From contig NW_008805078.1 of NCBI RefSeq assembly GCF_000004825.1, positions 648,069-712,068 of the forward strand: a DNA stretch of 64,000 bases, written 5' to 3'. Under the pieces are notes generated by a model that saw nothing but the letters and a program-made list of their open reading frames with translations, had not been told where the DNA came from and searched no databases. The stretch's first letter is position 1, and each line of letters begins with the position of its first letter. This DNA is from Heterostelium album PN500 (Eukaryota > Evosea > Eumycetozoa > Acytosteliales > Acytosteliaceae). Positions 48,946 through 61,695 of the stretch are shown here, one piece after another. Position numbers and translations under genes: made by a program.

Positions 48946-49581
48946 CTTTTCACTTTATTATTACTATTAATTAATAATACTAACGAACTATATTTTACTT
49001 TCTATTACTATTAATAATAATTATTCTATTTATCTATCTATCTAATCTATTAAACTATTTTATTTTATTTTTTTTAAAAAAAAAATAATTTTTTTAATCT
49101 TTGAAATAATAAAAATATCTATATATATTACAAAATAGATAAAGATATATATCTTTATTACTAGTTTATTTAGAATAAAAATATTAATGATTAAAATTAC
49201 CTTCTAATTTTAATGATAATAGTCTGGCACTTCACCACACACCCACTCAAAACCACCACTTATCACCTATTTAATTAATTGTTTTTTTTTTTTTTTTTTT
49301 TCAAAACTAAAATGGAGTCTATTTCACCCAGGTTTGAGATTTAAAGATCAAAAAATGAATATATTTGTCAATTTTAGGATAATTAAATTCAAATAAATTT
49401 AAATAGATACATATTATTTTAAAGTGTTTGAGTTTTTTAGGTAATCGAATAGAATAAGGGTGATATACTTTATTATTAATTTACCAACAATATGTGTGTT
49501 TGGGGAATGGTTTTTGTTTTTTGTTTTGTTTTGTTATTATTACTGTGATTTCAAAAACAATAATTAAACTTGTTTGTTTAA
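48946..49581. other. Intergenic region
   Basis: About 635 bases between two minus-strand genes. AT-rich with a CACACACCCACTC box near 49237-49249 (~290 bases upstream of the DIL gene start), which resembles GBF-type G-boxes of Dictyostelium in reverse. No gene. Confidence 0.5.
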
Positions 49582-52500
49582 TTAAAAGATACCCAAGAAC
49601 TTCTTCTTCTTTGGTTTCTTATCTTTGTCCGATTTGTCATTGTTATTATTATTGTTATTATTATTGTTGTTATTGATGTTCTTTTTGTTGGGAGGTGTTG
49701 TTGGTTCACATATGATTATTCCCTTCTGTACCATCGACCAAGATTCATAGTCTTCGATTTCGTCGGATTCCAAACACGACGCGGCATACTCCATATACTC
49801 CCTTAGCAATTCCTCTTCCTCCTCAATGTGAGCTCTGTAGCCAAGTGTATGAAGAAGTCTCAGTTGTTGTTGTCTGATTTCCAGTGGATCTATTATTACA
49901 TCTCTTCTATCCCATGCTGGGAAGTGCAATTTGAACTTGAAAGGTTCATTAAATTGTGTTATTTTCTTTATGGTTGGCGGTTTTGATTCATATTTACAAT
50001 AATCCTAAAGAGTTTATTATAGATTAGATTATTGTTACTTATTATTAACAACAAAAATTTACTTACATTTACAAATATATTTGATATATTTATCAAAGTA
50101 TCAGTTGCACGATGTCCAATCCAGAAATAAAGTTTATCTTTTGTTTCTAGAAGTGCACATTGGTCATCTTTCAGGTCGGAGGGATGCCATCTCGACACCT
50201 TCTCGACTTTGAATTCCGACTCGCTCGAGAAATAGAATCTAAAGTATTTATCTCTCAAATAATTTACATCGACAACCTCTCTCTTTAAACCTGGTAAAGA
50301 TCTCCAGAAATCTCTGTCGTTCTCTGCTTTACGTTGTCTCATTACTGCAATATGGAAATGCTGTAAAAACCAAATAAATAGATTGGTTGTTAGTTATATA
50401 TATATATATATATCTTTTTGTATAATAATAATTCTCAAACTTACTTCATCTAAATAAGAAGCATACAATTCCAATTCTTCATCGTCAATGAAATTCTGAG
50501 TGCCTTTCCAGACGACGATGTTCTCTTTGAGTGGCGAAATGGTACAGTACGCGCAGAAACTGTTGAGCAGCGTGGTGTTTTGATCCAACTGCTGAAGATA
50601 AACAGTCTCTGGATAGTATATAACCTGATAGATCTTATCAGAGATGTCGGGCTCATTGAATCTCGATCCCTTGTGAATGATGATTTTGTTGTGGAACAAA
50701 TTCAAGAAATGGATTGGTTCCTTGCGCTGGTGGATTCGCACCAGTCGTGGAGCCTGCTGACCTTTCTCTTGAAATTTCATAGAGATAATTGGGAACAAAC
50801 CATGTACGAAAGCCGCATATCCCTTGGTATCCGATTGAACACCCTCCCACCAGTAGATAGTCGATTGTGGTTTCGCCTTGACCTTCTTCCTGTTGAGAGT
50901 ATTCAATCCTCTTCTAGACGATGCAATCACCATATAAGTGTTCATCTCATAGAAATGTGATTTCTCTTTTACATCCAATTTATGAAATTCTAAATCTGGT
51001 GTTGTAATTGCATATACCTGTAAAAAAAAACAAACAACAGCAGCAACAACAGTAATAATAAACAAATTAGTTCTACTAATCTTCATTTCTGCATTAGAAA
51101 TCTAATCTACCTACATCTACAATATCCTTTTCATTATAAGGTAAAATTGGTTCAATAACTTCTTCTTTAATATTTGAGAATAACTTATTGTAACTATAAC
51201 GTATTGGTTTCTTACATGATCTGTCAACTTTGTGTTTAAAGAAAAAGAAAGAAAGAAGAATAAAGTTAGATTAACCTAGGATTTGTGTGTGTATAGGTGA
51301 AATGGATATATCGGCGATATTTACTTGTAGATGGCTGTTGAGTTGGTAAAACGGGTGGTTTAGTTGGCCAATTCTTAAATTGTTGTTTGAAAAGTGGATG
51401 TTCTTTGTGTTGGAAACAAAGGATTACTTGTGACCATTTCGGTCTCTCGTATTCCTGGTAGAACATTTTGGCACATTCTTTGCCGGCGGTGAGTTTCTTC
51501 AGAGAGATATTCTCAGGTGCCCAAATAAATATATCGGTTGTACAATCGAGGATAAACACTTCGTCGTTGGTGAGAACAGAGTAGTCGATCGGATAGCTCT
51601 CTGCAATACAGTCCAGATCCAACTTACCGTTGGGACGTGCCACCGTCTTGTAGAGATTGACAATGGTGGGATCGTCGTCCTCCGGCAGGAAGTCATTGTC
51701 TTTGTCCTCCTTGGTTTTGTTATCCTTGAGGTAGCGGTAGAACTCCTTGTCGGTAGCCGAGTCTGTGACTTCGATAAGCTTGACTTGCTTGTCGTAGAAC
51801 TGCGCGTAGTCTCTGGCGACGCGTCTCGCCAACGACTTTGTGTGGATCGACGACTTGGTACCCATTTTCAGGTAGACGCGACTGTCGTTCTCCAACACCC
51901 ATGCCACATCGTGACTGGCGTGATGCTTCACTAGCTTTCCAGAGACACCGAATCGTCGGACGTTCAGCCGACCACTGCGCTCACCAATCAGTGGGATATC
52001 GATCTTGAGCAGTGTCGTCGGTCCAATATCCTTCTCTTCGTCGATGGCATTGAAGTCCGAGCCGGCACCACCAGACTTGTACTTGATTCCATTGAATTCA
52101 TCGTAGAAATAGTCCAAAAACAACTCACTTTCATCGCCCTGATACTCGTGATAGTGATGCACCTTTCCACCCAAATGTGTAGCCAATTGAATAGCCAACA
52201 TCGCTGCCGATCCCGATCTATCAATGGGTGATTGTTCACCCGTCCAAATATGAATATTATACATTGAATCTTTTTGATTCTCATTTGACTAAAGTTATGA
52301 GTTATTTGGAGAAATAGAACAAACAAATTAATATATATATATATATTAAACAAATTCAAGTTCAATTCCAACATTAATTCATTTCAATCAAAAAATATTA
52401 GGACTTACATTTAAAACAATATATGAATCTTTTGTATAGAATACAGGATAGTCATCGAAATCTCTTTCCTCCACGCCAAAAGATGTTACATTCCACATGA

Positions 52501-54237
52501 TGAAACCTTTGAGATCTTCTGCCTCACCGAATATCAGTGAGAAATCAATGTCGAGCGAACCATACTTGAAAATATTCACCATATCGGGTGGTCTACATGT
52601 TGATTTTGCAATCTCTTCGCTCAAAACACTGCTACTCGGTGCTACCTTTGAAACAACGGGATTCGGTTTCTTGAGGAGTGCATCGATGATGATGTTTCCA
52701 TCGGAGATTGCTTTTGGATCGACAGTTGGAACCTGTGGTATTAAATCCTCTTTTGTTATTACATCGTCTGCCGGTTCCTTTGAAACCGAAGACTCCTCTC
52801 CGGTGGTTGCCTTCTCCTCGGTTGCCACCTTTGTCTCCAGCTTTTCCGCTGTCGCTGTTGTTGTCTCTGCTTTCTCAGTGATACCTTTCTCTTGCATCTC
52901 CAATTGTCTCTGTCTTTCCAACTCTGCCTGTCTCTCAATCTCTGCCAATCTATCTATTTCCAATTGTTTAGCATGCTCCGCTTCCAAAGTTGTTACATAT
53001 TCTGGTGGTGGTGAAATAATAATAGATATAGAAATAGTAGTTAATATCATTTGCTGTTTTTCTTTCTACTTATATATAATAATATTACCTTCCCATTTCT
53101 TGTGTAATTCACGATTGAGATTGTTCTCCTCTAGATGTCTAATACTGGATGAAGTTAAACCAAACATCGAGGGTTTTCTTGAGGTCTGTGAAAGTGGACG
53201 TTTTGCGATGGTTCCCTCGGTGGGTGGACTCTTTAGATCAACTATTCCATTAGTACTATTGCTGCCGCTGGTACTGTTGCTCAGATTGCCATTTGCCTTT
53301 AGGAACATCTCCTGTAGACTGGTAAGACTGGTCTGTGTCCTCGAAACTCGCGGTACAGAGATGGTTTTAAAGAGGTTGGAAGCAGCCTTCTTTCCGAGTG
53401 AATTCGACGATGCATACTTTCTCAGCGTTCCCGAATCCGGTTTATTGAAGAGGTTCGAAAGACCACGAGAGATGGTGCCACTGCCCATCGAATTGCCTTT
53501 GACATGGCTGCCAGAAGTCGATCTGTGTAATGTGTCATATTTATTGTTGATGCTGCCGTTTAACGGTCCTTTAACAGTGCCTCGCAGTGTTCCAGTTCCA
53601 CTGAAATTTCCACCCATTTTCTCTGCCATAATCATATTGAATTCCTCAGTCTCTTTCTTTCCCTCCTGTCTCTGTTTCTCCAACAATCGTTTCTTCTCTT
53701 CGTCCTCTTGTTTCAGTTTTTTCTCCATCTCCTGTTTCTTCTTTAGTGTCTCATTCAACAGTTTCTTTCTCTCCTCTTCCAACCTTTGTTTTTCCTTTCT
53801 ATTTGCAAATGCTTCATCCTTATTAATAGTTATTAAAAAAATACAACCAGCCAAAGAAATATTAGAACAAACTTAAACCATTATAAACTAAATCTTAAAC
53901 ATAAACTTACCTCTTGTTGTGATTTCAAATCCAATATAGTTTTATTGAGATTCAACTTGTCTAGCTTTGAGAGATGATCTTCATTCTCCTGAGGCGCGGA
54001 CGGAGGTGATGCATCTTTTGTAATCGGTTCACTACTCGCAACAGCGGCAGTCAGTGAATGATTCATTGATGTTGGTGATGCCGAATGTATATGTTTTACT
54101 TGTTTACTCTTATTCTTTTGTTTCTGTCTGTTATTCTTTTTTTGCTGCTGCTGCTGGTGTAGTTGTTGCTGTGTTGAATTATTTCCGCTGTTTCTGGTAC
54201 CAGCCTTTTTTGTCGACATTCTTCTTTTTGGCTCCAT
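49582..54237 (-). CDS. Large gelsolin/villin-related protein (GRP125-like)
   Basis: Eight exons: 53911-54237, 53089-53818, 52409-53001, 51325-52288, 51115-51227, 50445-51017, 50067-50360, 49582-50004 (1338 aa). The N-terminal ~460 residues are basic, then Lys/Glu/Gln coiled-coil (RKEKQRLEEERKKLLNETLK) and Ser-rich. Gelsolin-like repeats start near 480: FGVEERDFDDYPVFYTKDSY, NIHIWTGEQSPIDRSGSAAM, NDEVFILDCTTDIFIWAP, EKSHFYEMNTYMVIASSRRG, DDQCALLETKDKLYFWIG. Four or five repeats can be traced. The tail has Asn repeats and a polybasic end KPKKKKFLGIF. D. discoideum GRP125 also joins gelsolin segments to a coiled coil and is implicated in slug phototaxis signalling; this protein is larger, and orthology is inference. 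The 459-aa plus-strand frame at 52497-53876 is antisense to coding repeats. Confidence 0.8.
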
Positions 54238-55987
54238 ATTCTGACAAAATCTTTTTTTTTTTTTCAGAAAAAAAATTAAAAAAAATTAAAAATAATTCAA
54301 TTTAGTATAATTTTCAAAAAATAAAAAAGTAAGTTATTTCAAAAAAGTTGGTTTGGTTTGTTTGGAGGGTGTTTGTTGTTTTTTTTTTTTTGTTTTGAAT
54401 CTATTATTATAATTTCTCTGCAAAAACAAAAACAAAAACAAAAAAATAATAATTATTTATATATTCTATTATTATTATTAAAAGTTGGAAGTGAAGAAGT
54501 GAGAGTGTATGACAATTGGTTAAATATCCAAATATTAATCTATCAAAAACAACACTAGTATTGATTATTTATTTGTTTGTTATATATAATATAGTTTTAT
54601 TTCAGAGTATATAATCAAAAAATCAAATCAAAATCAAATTCTTTTGGTTGGTTGAGTGTGAATGATGATGAAAATAAGTAAACATAACTGGTATTTGTTT
54701 TGCTACTGCTGTTTGCGAGAAAATATATGATATATGGGTTGATGTTGTTGTGTATGATATATGACACACCAACTTTAATTGTATTCACACACCTCCACAA
54801 AACAAAATAGCAACAACAGATTGATGAGAGTGTGTTTGTGTTTGTGTGGTTGGTGTGTGTTTGAAGGTTATAGCAATGTAATTTATTTATTTATTTTATA
54901 AACACACTCATATATAAAATATTTGATAATTCTTTTCGTTAGTGTTGGTTGATAGGTGCGTCAATGTCAATAATTAATTATTGGTATAGTTGCAGTTAAA
55001 TTAAGGTCATGGGAATATATTTATTTGTATATATTTATAATGTGATGATAAATGATAAGAGTTGGTGATGGCGATGGCGACAAAAATAAAATACTAAAAC
55101 ACTTAATGATAATTAATAGTAATCAGTATTAATATATTACCTTGATTTGGATTGATTTTAATTTCGTGATAAAGTTTGATTAGATTTGTAGCAATCCTGT
55201 CTCTGGTGATGCTGTTGATAAATCTTGTGTTGGTGATCTATGAACTCTGATATTCCAATGTAACCAAAAAAAAAATAAAACAAAAACCAAATGATGATTC
55301 TATTATCTATTTTTCTTTTTCTATTATTGTATAGTTATTATTTATCAATGCTAATTTGTTGTTTTGTTTTGTTTTGAATTGAATTGAATTGAAATTTGAT
55401 TCGATTTGGTTACTGACTTTGATTATATTGTGTGTTTATTATTAAAAATGATGATTGATGATTGATGATGATGATGATCTTGTAATAAATAAATAAAATA
55501 AATAAATAAATAAATAAATTATAATAGATTCATTTAATTTAAAATTATAATTAAAAAGTGAAACAAAAACTATCGTTTGAAATTTTATTTGTGATTGCCA
55601 AACAATTCAATTTGTAAATATATTATTTATGATTTTTAAAATAATAATAATATAAAAATAAAATTAAAAATTGAACAAGCAAAATAAACCAAAATTGGTT
55701 TTGATTTGTTTCAACAAAACTCTTAATTTGTATGTGAGTCGACTTACATTAATGTAATTTGTTTTTTGCACCACACTAAAATATTAGTGGCTTTTTTTTT
55801 AATTTTTAATAAAAAAAATGTGGGAATTCTTTTTTTTATTATAAACAAATCTTTGCTTCTTTTTCAATAATTCACATTTTTTTTTGAAAATCATTTTCAC
55901 CTTTTTCTTTTTACTTTTTTTTTAATTAATTATTTAATTAAATATACTTAACTTTATAAAACACAAGAACAACACGATAGATAAGAG
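54238..55987. other. Divergent intergenic region, 1.75 kb
   Basis: Shared upstream region of the gelsolin-related gene (minus) and DCAF11 (plus). GT-rich G-box-like DNA at 54830-54870, a TTTTG/AAATAAAT repeat set at 55360-55385 and 55483-55519, otherwise A/T runs. No coding sequence supported. Confidence 0.55.
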
Positions 55988-58024
55988 ATGTCGAGCGACG
56001 ATGAAGAATTCAGTGATGTAGACGAAGATGAAGATTACTACGATCCTGATGATACCGCTTTTGAGAATGAAGATGATATCGACGAGGACGATGACTATGA
56101 TGATGACTATGAGGATGATGACTATGAATATGTTGGCAGTGAAAACTATGGCGGCGGAGGTATCTATTTACAAACTAATGCTCCAACCACCGGTGGTTTA
56201 ACAATTACCGATATCTTAACTATATATCTGTATGTAGATTATTATTATTATTTTTATTATCTCTGTCATTGTTAATGACTAATTTTAAAAATTTAATTAG
56301 TCAAAGATCAAGAATGCAAGGAACAAACATGTCGAGAGCACCACCCGAAAACGATGGATCTGCACCACCTCCTAAAATCGATTTAGATGTATGTATTTGT
56401 ATAGATGTTGAGCAGAACGATTCTACTTACATACTTACTAACATGATTATATAATGTAGCTACATACTGATTTACCAAGATCAACTGATTTATCGACAAA
56501 TAGATACTTATTCAATGTAAGAATTATCATATTTATAATCATAAAACAGACATTTATATCAACAAATATATATGTTTATAGAGAGAAATACTGGGAAAGA
56601 AAAACAATTCCGTCGATATTTCATCACATTTCCTTCCAGCCAATAGCTTTAAGAATATTGCAAAGCTTTCATCTAAAATATTCTGTTGTCAATATTTAAA
56701 TCAAGGAAATACTTTTATGAGTGCAAGTCAAGGTAAATCAAAAATGATTATATTAGTATAAATACATCAGTCAGACATGTTACTTAATTGTTTATTCTTT
56801 GAATATATATATATATATATAACTATAACAGACAGGATAATAAGATTTTATGATACATCGAATTGGGAGATCAAGAAGATGATACAAGCACAAGATATAA
56901 ATTGGTCGATTATCGATGTCGATGTTTCACCCAATCAACAGTCAATGATTTACTCATCGTGGAGTCCGTATATCTATTTGGTAGATCTGACAAAGGATGA
57001 CGACGACGACGACAATATTCATCCGAATCAGAGACCACTCGATCTCTTCCCAGATGTCGATCGGTTCTGTGTGTTCGGTTTGAAGTTCTCACACAACAGT
57101 ACAGAGATACTGGCGGGTGCGTCGAATGGCTTGTTCTACTTGTACGATTTGATAGCGGGAAGTCGTGTCGCTCAGATCTATGGACATGCCGACGATGTAA
57201 ATAGCGTGTGTTTTCTCGATGCGCATAGCGACAGCAACACCCTGGTGACGGCAAGCGACGACTACTACATTAAGATTTGGGATAAGCGAACGATGCGCTC
57301 CCAACACGAGACCAATCCAAACCGACGTGTCTCCAAGCCGGAGGGCTATCTCTCGGGACACAGGCGTGGCTTGACCTTTGTAGAGTCGAAGGGTGACAGT
57401 CGATACCTGCTGAGCAACGGTAAAGACAGGAAGGCCAAGCTGTGGGACATCAGAAAAATGGCGACAAGCATCAATCAGATATCGACTTCGCGATCGGAAT
57501 ATCACAACGATCAGGACTACCGATTTGGTTCCAGTGGCGGTTCGACACTGGGACCTACCAACAACGAAAAGGATCTTTCCATCATGACCTACTCACGCCA
57601 CTCTGTATTCCAGACTTTGATTCGATGCCATTTCTCACCATTAGCAACAACATCTCAAAAATATATCTACACTGGATCAGCAACTGGTGAAGTATTTAGT
57701 AAGTATTTGGATATGAAAAGAAAAAAAAACAATATTCTAAATAACTCACCATTCCTTTTTTTTTTTTTTAGTTTATGATTTACTATCTGGTGAATTGGTA
57801 GATACATTAAATCAAGGTCATGGTTTAATTAGAGATCTATCGTGGGCACCGTACTCACCTCAACTAATTTCCACTTCTGTAAGTTACATAATGTGTTAAA
57901 ACATTGTCATAGGAATATATGCTTACTATCTTTTATTTATTCTCTATAGTGGGAAGGATATATTACAAAATGGGATGATTGGTACGATCATAGATACAAC
58001 GATGGATTATCAGTCGCAAATTGA
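55988..58024 (+). CDS. dcaf11: DCAF11/WDR23-like WD40 protein, CUL4-DDB1 substrate receptor
   Basis: Seven exons: 55988-56229, 56301-56388, 56460-56516, 56582-56732, 56832-57698, 57772-57878, 57950-58024 (528 aa). The N terminus is Asp/Glu/Tyr-rich (DDYDDDYEDDDYEYVG), then REILGKKNNSVDISSHFLPA and the seven-blade WD40 domain: CCQYLNQGNTFMSASQD, INWSIIDVDVSPNQQSMIYS, HADDVNSVCFLD, TASDDYYIKIWDKRTMR, LSNGKDRKAKLWDIRKM, ending in WEGYITKWDDWYDHRYND. The layout follows human DCAF11 and plant LEC14B. DxR-type residues for DDB1 binding are present in the WDKR and WDIR repeats. DCAF11 in animals targets NRF2-type factors; the dictyostelid substrate is unknown. Convergent with the borealin-like gene, 59 bases between stops. 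Confidence 0.93.
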
Positions 58025-58083
58025 GATTGAAATAACCAATATTTTTTTAATAATAAATAAATGTACATAGGTTTTTTTTTTTT

Positions 58084-58505
58084 TTATTTTGTATTCGCTA
58101 TGATTGGAGCATTTAATAGCTCAATCATTTTCTTTTTAATATCCTCCATCTCTTCCACTACCATTGATGTTGATGGTGATGTATTTATAGGTTGACTGTT
58201 GTTGTTGCTATTGTTGATCTCTGTTGTTTTGTTTGTTAAACTATCGTTGTATTTCTCTATAAACTCTTTCATTGTCATTGATCGAATCGATTGTGGAATC
58301 TTTATTAAATCTATAGCAAATTGATTTCTAATGGTTGTACAAATTAACTCTGCTTCCTCTCTCATTCTATGACATCTAATATCGACTACAACATATTGTA
58401 TATTAATAACTAACTAATGAGCTACTACAAAATGTAAATCTTCATACCTTCATTATCAAAGTCTTCTAAATAAGCTTCTAATATTTCTTTATTATATTTA
58501 TTCAT
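58084..58505 (-). CDS. Borealin/Nbl1-like chromosomal passenger complex subunit
   Basis: Exons 58448-58505 and 58084-58385 (119 aa); GTATGA...TAG intron in phase 1. The N-terminal ~65 residues match the borealin/Nbl1 N-terminal domain: LEAYLEDFDNEVDIRCHRMR, then NQFAIDLIKIPQSIRSMTMK and EFIEKYND, against human borealin FLKDFDREVEIR...LRLPKALREM. In animals and yeast this helix bundles with INCENP and survivin/Bir1 to place Aurora B kinase. The rest is a short Asn/Ser linker and a helix ending in ELLNAPI; the C-terminal dimerisation domain of animal borealins is absent, as in yeast Nbl1. The splice junction falls inside the key DNEVDIR motif, so unspliced translation would miss it. The E2F palindrome 83 bases upstream fits a cell-cycle gene. 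Confidence 0.8.
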
Positions 58506-58964
58506 GTCTCTTTCTTTTTTTTTGTTTGTTTGCTTAATAATTTAAATGATCAGTAAATATATCGTGATCAATTTAATCAGATAAGGCTTTGGCGCCAAAA
58601 TCAAAAAAAAAATAAAAGTGGGAGAAGAAATGATAATTTTTTTGAATTTAAAAAATTGGTTACAGTTATGTTATTTATAAACAAACAATAATATTTTATT
58701 ATAAATAGTTATGTCAATGTTTTGTTTGTCAAGGTTGGGTTGATGTTGTTGTTGTTGTTTGCTATTTGTCAATGATGTTGGTTTGGTTTGGCTGGTAGTT
58801 TGTTGTAATATTACAAGTTACATGACTTGATTGGTTGGTTGTTTTTTTTTTCTTTTGGTTTTAAAATAAAAATTACAAAGAATTAATCGATTAAATATAA
58901 TAAATAAAAAGCTTTGCCTATGAGTTGTCGGTCGGAATGGTACACTGGTGTTCTACTACTACTA
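58506..58964. other. Intergenic region
   Basis: About 460 bases between the borealin-like start and the RasGEF stop, both minus strand. It contains the E2F palindrome; otherwise GTTG-rich and A/T-rich sequence. Confidence 0.6.
58588..58599. promoter_or_regulatory. Palindromic E2F site upstream of the borealin-like gene
   Basis: TTTGGCGCCAAA is a perfect palindrome that matches the E2F/DP consensus TTTSSCGC on both strands. It ends 83 bases before the start codon of the borealin-like gene in DNA that otherwise has almost no G+C runs. Dictyostelids have E2F/DP and the Rb homologue RblA, so S/M-phase control is a reasonable inference. Confidence 0.7.
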
Positions 58965-61695
58965 CTACTTGTTCAGGGAACTCATAAACGAAGAAATGGA
59001 GAACTCTTTCTTAAGATTTCCACTTGAACCCTGTTGTGATGAAACCGACTCTGACGAAGAGCTACGCTGCTCTCTTGGTTCACAAATCTGACTGTATTTG
59101 TAAAGTGCCTTTTCTGTAAGACCTGGAATATTTTTTACATAACGCGAGGTTGCATCCTCCACTCTGAAGTGATAAGGTGTCTGTTGATACTGCTTGATTT
59201 CACGAATGACAACCGAAATTCTTCTACGCTTCTCAAAGTTAATTATGTCATCACAGTTGTTCAATGTATTCTTTGTACCATCTTCAATAAAAGTTAAATC
59301 TGTTAAATATACACCCTATTTGATTAATGCATTAATTATGTTAGTACTCACAATTGAATTATTGTTGTTGTTATTTGTTTGTTTGTTACTTACAAGGTAT
59401 GGAATACAAGGAGGATGTACAGAGTGAAGTGCAGCTCTATAGTCTTTAAAGTTATTCTTTTGTGCCATTAGAACGAGTAGCTCATCGTAGATGTTCTTGA
59501 GCAATGGTTTAGATTCGATCTTCTCCCAGGTCTTGGAAAGACGGTAGACGGAGGCATTTTGCAAACCAGAGAGAATCTCCATACAACCATTGAAATTACC
59601 AATGTCACGACACTTTTGTGCGATAATGATGAATCTCTTGACGACTGAGACACGCTCCTTTAGTTTCTCGGTTCTGACGATTTCGGTTGCGACCCAGTTG
59701 GAAACGGCGTTGAATCTTCTGATGAATGCAACGATGTTGGGTGCCAACTCGTCTTTGTTTTGCTTGTTCCAGCTCTGTCCCAAACACTCTTTCGATTCGA
59801 TCTTACGATAGAGCTCCGACTCGATCAGAGTGAGTTGACGAGCAATCTCAGTGGTATCCAAATCAATAAAGTTTGGATCACGCACTTTGGGTGCGATGAC
59901 GGCGGGTGGATCTTCGTTGAACACCGGGATCGGTGCCATACGTTCATTGTTGAGCAGCTTTTTTAGATTTCGACCGATACCCTCGAGATCGATATTGATA
60001 TGATTGTTAATGAAATGATCGACTTTGGCAACCAGTGCAGCATCGTCGCTGAAATCGTGGAAATGCTTGTCCAACCACATCTTGATGACGTTGGCGACAC
60101 GAAGACGAACGATACGACGCTTCTTATCGAGCTGTGCCGACGGCATTGAACTGTCATCGGTTATATTGTATGATTTAATTAACATGTCCATCAGCTCGAT
60201 GGGTGTGGTGAAAGAACGATAGGTCAAGAGGAATGCAGAAGCAAAATCGGTGTCATGTGACTTGTCATATGACAGACGCTGTACAAGACGCTCCAGTGTT
60301 CCACCCTTGACCAGATAGGCACCAGTCTCACTCTTGATCAATACCAAGTTTGGATCATCGAGATTCTCTGGTTCTTCAAAGGCATCGTCCTCGGCGGCCG
60401 CCAGCAGTGTCGGGGTCGAAGGACGTCCGGCACTGGTCGACAGTCCGACTGGCTTTGGCGCGACCGACGATGTTCTGACGAGCGATGGATTGCTCATTGG
60501 TGCCGGTGTGTTTGAGGGGAATGGTGATGTTTTACTACGACGATCGTTGGGAATGGGTGGAAGTGGTTGTGGTGGAATTTTACGACGCTCTTTGAAGCCG
60601 TCGGCCGACGAAGCAGACGAGCCAAGTGAGTCGGGTGAAGCAAGAGGTGGCGAGCTAGAGTATGAAAATGAGTTTATCGATGAACCCGACGATACCAAGG
60701 AGATTGGTGACGATGGGTGGTAGACTGGCGATGATGTTGGGTTGGTAAATACAGGGGTAGATGACGAGAGTTGGTTCGACGAGGTGGAGTTGGAGTTGAT
60801 GATGCGGCCGTTTGGCAATGAAGCTGCTGGGTTGGCAGAGATGGAGAGTGGAGGTGGTGATTGTGGAATATTGTTGCTGCCGCTCAATGGAGTTGCAGGG
60901 AATCTTAAGAAAGAATCTTTTGTTGAGGCGATCGAGTCGGAACGTACTTTGGCAGCGGACCAGTTCTTGTTGGCGTTGTTGCCGTTGCTGCTGCTGCCGG
61001 TCAAAGACGATACCGATGACGAATGACTATGTTGAACACGCTCCTCATTTGGAGGAGAATTATTTCCAGCGACATCGCCATCGGCAATGTCGGGTGATTG
61101 CTGTAAGTAGGTCTCAGATGTGCTTCTGATCAAGATTGGCTTTCGCAGTGCACTGTTTGGCACGCCCAGAGGGGTGACATTATTGCTGGTTCTTGGTGAT
61201 ACCATCGGTGCTTGAACGTTGTGACTATTGACATTTGGTGTTGGACGAACTGTTTTCATACTGCTGTTGGGTACTGTCTGTGCTGGGTAGGTGGGTGGCG
61301 ACGATGACAGCTGACTGTCTTTGCTCATACTCTCATAGATATCCGATAGACAATTGGAGAGATCACGATCCTCATTGAAACTTCTCTCCAACAATTTAGT
61401 CTGAAAGTATTCCAACTGCTCCTTTAAATGTCCATTCACTGCTTCCAACTCCATTACCCTATATTGAAGTCTTGAATTCTCTTCCTAAAAAAAAAAATAA
61501 TAAAATAATATTTATAATTATTATTATTTTCTTTGTTTTTTTCTATGTCTTTACATGTTTGAAGATTACCTCTAATTCATTGATTCTATATAGGAATGTT
61601 TCATTGTTGAGTACACCATTCTTACTGCTATGAAAATTGTTGCTGCTGTTGATATTGTTGTTGTTGTTATTATTGATATTATTATAATTATTCAT
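58965..61695 (-). CDS. RasGEF (CDC25-type Ras guanine nucleotide exchange factor)
   Basis: Exons 61570-61695, 59394-61484, 58965-59315 (855 aa). Start taken at MNNYNN, the first ATG after upstream non-ATG codons. Residues ~35-75 form a short coiled coil (RVMELEAVNGHLKEQLEYFQ). A 330-residue Ser/Pro/Asn region follows. The RasGEF N-terminal (REM) domain is at ~417-560 (YLVKGGTLERLVQRLSYDKS; FASAFLLTYRSFTTPIELMD). The CDC25 catalytic domain is at ~580-830: DLDTTEIARQLTLIESELYR, FNAVSNWVATEIV, NFNGCMEILSGLQNASVYRL, IPYLGVYLTDLTFIEDGT. These are complete. It should activate a Ras or Rap protein in chemotaxis or development; which one cannot be told. The last exon gives the end of the domain plus a Ser-rich tail. 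Confidence 0.94.

Noticed and set aside
52497-53876. 459-codon plus-strand open frame
   Set aside because: Antisense to exons 2-3 of the gelsolin-related gene; its Ser/Phe/Leu-rich product is the complement of Lys/Glu repeats and spans that gene's intron.
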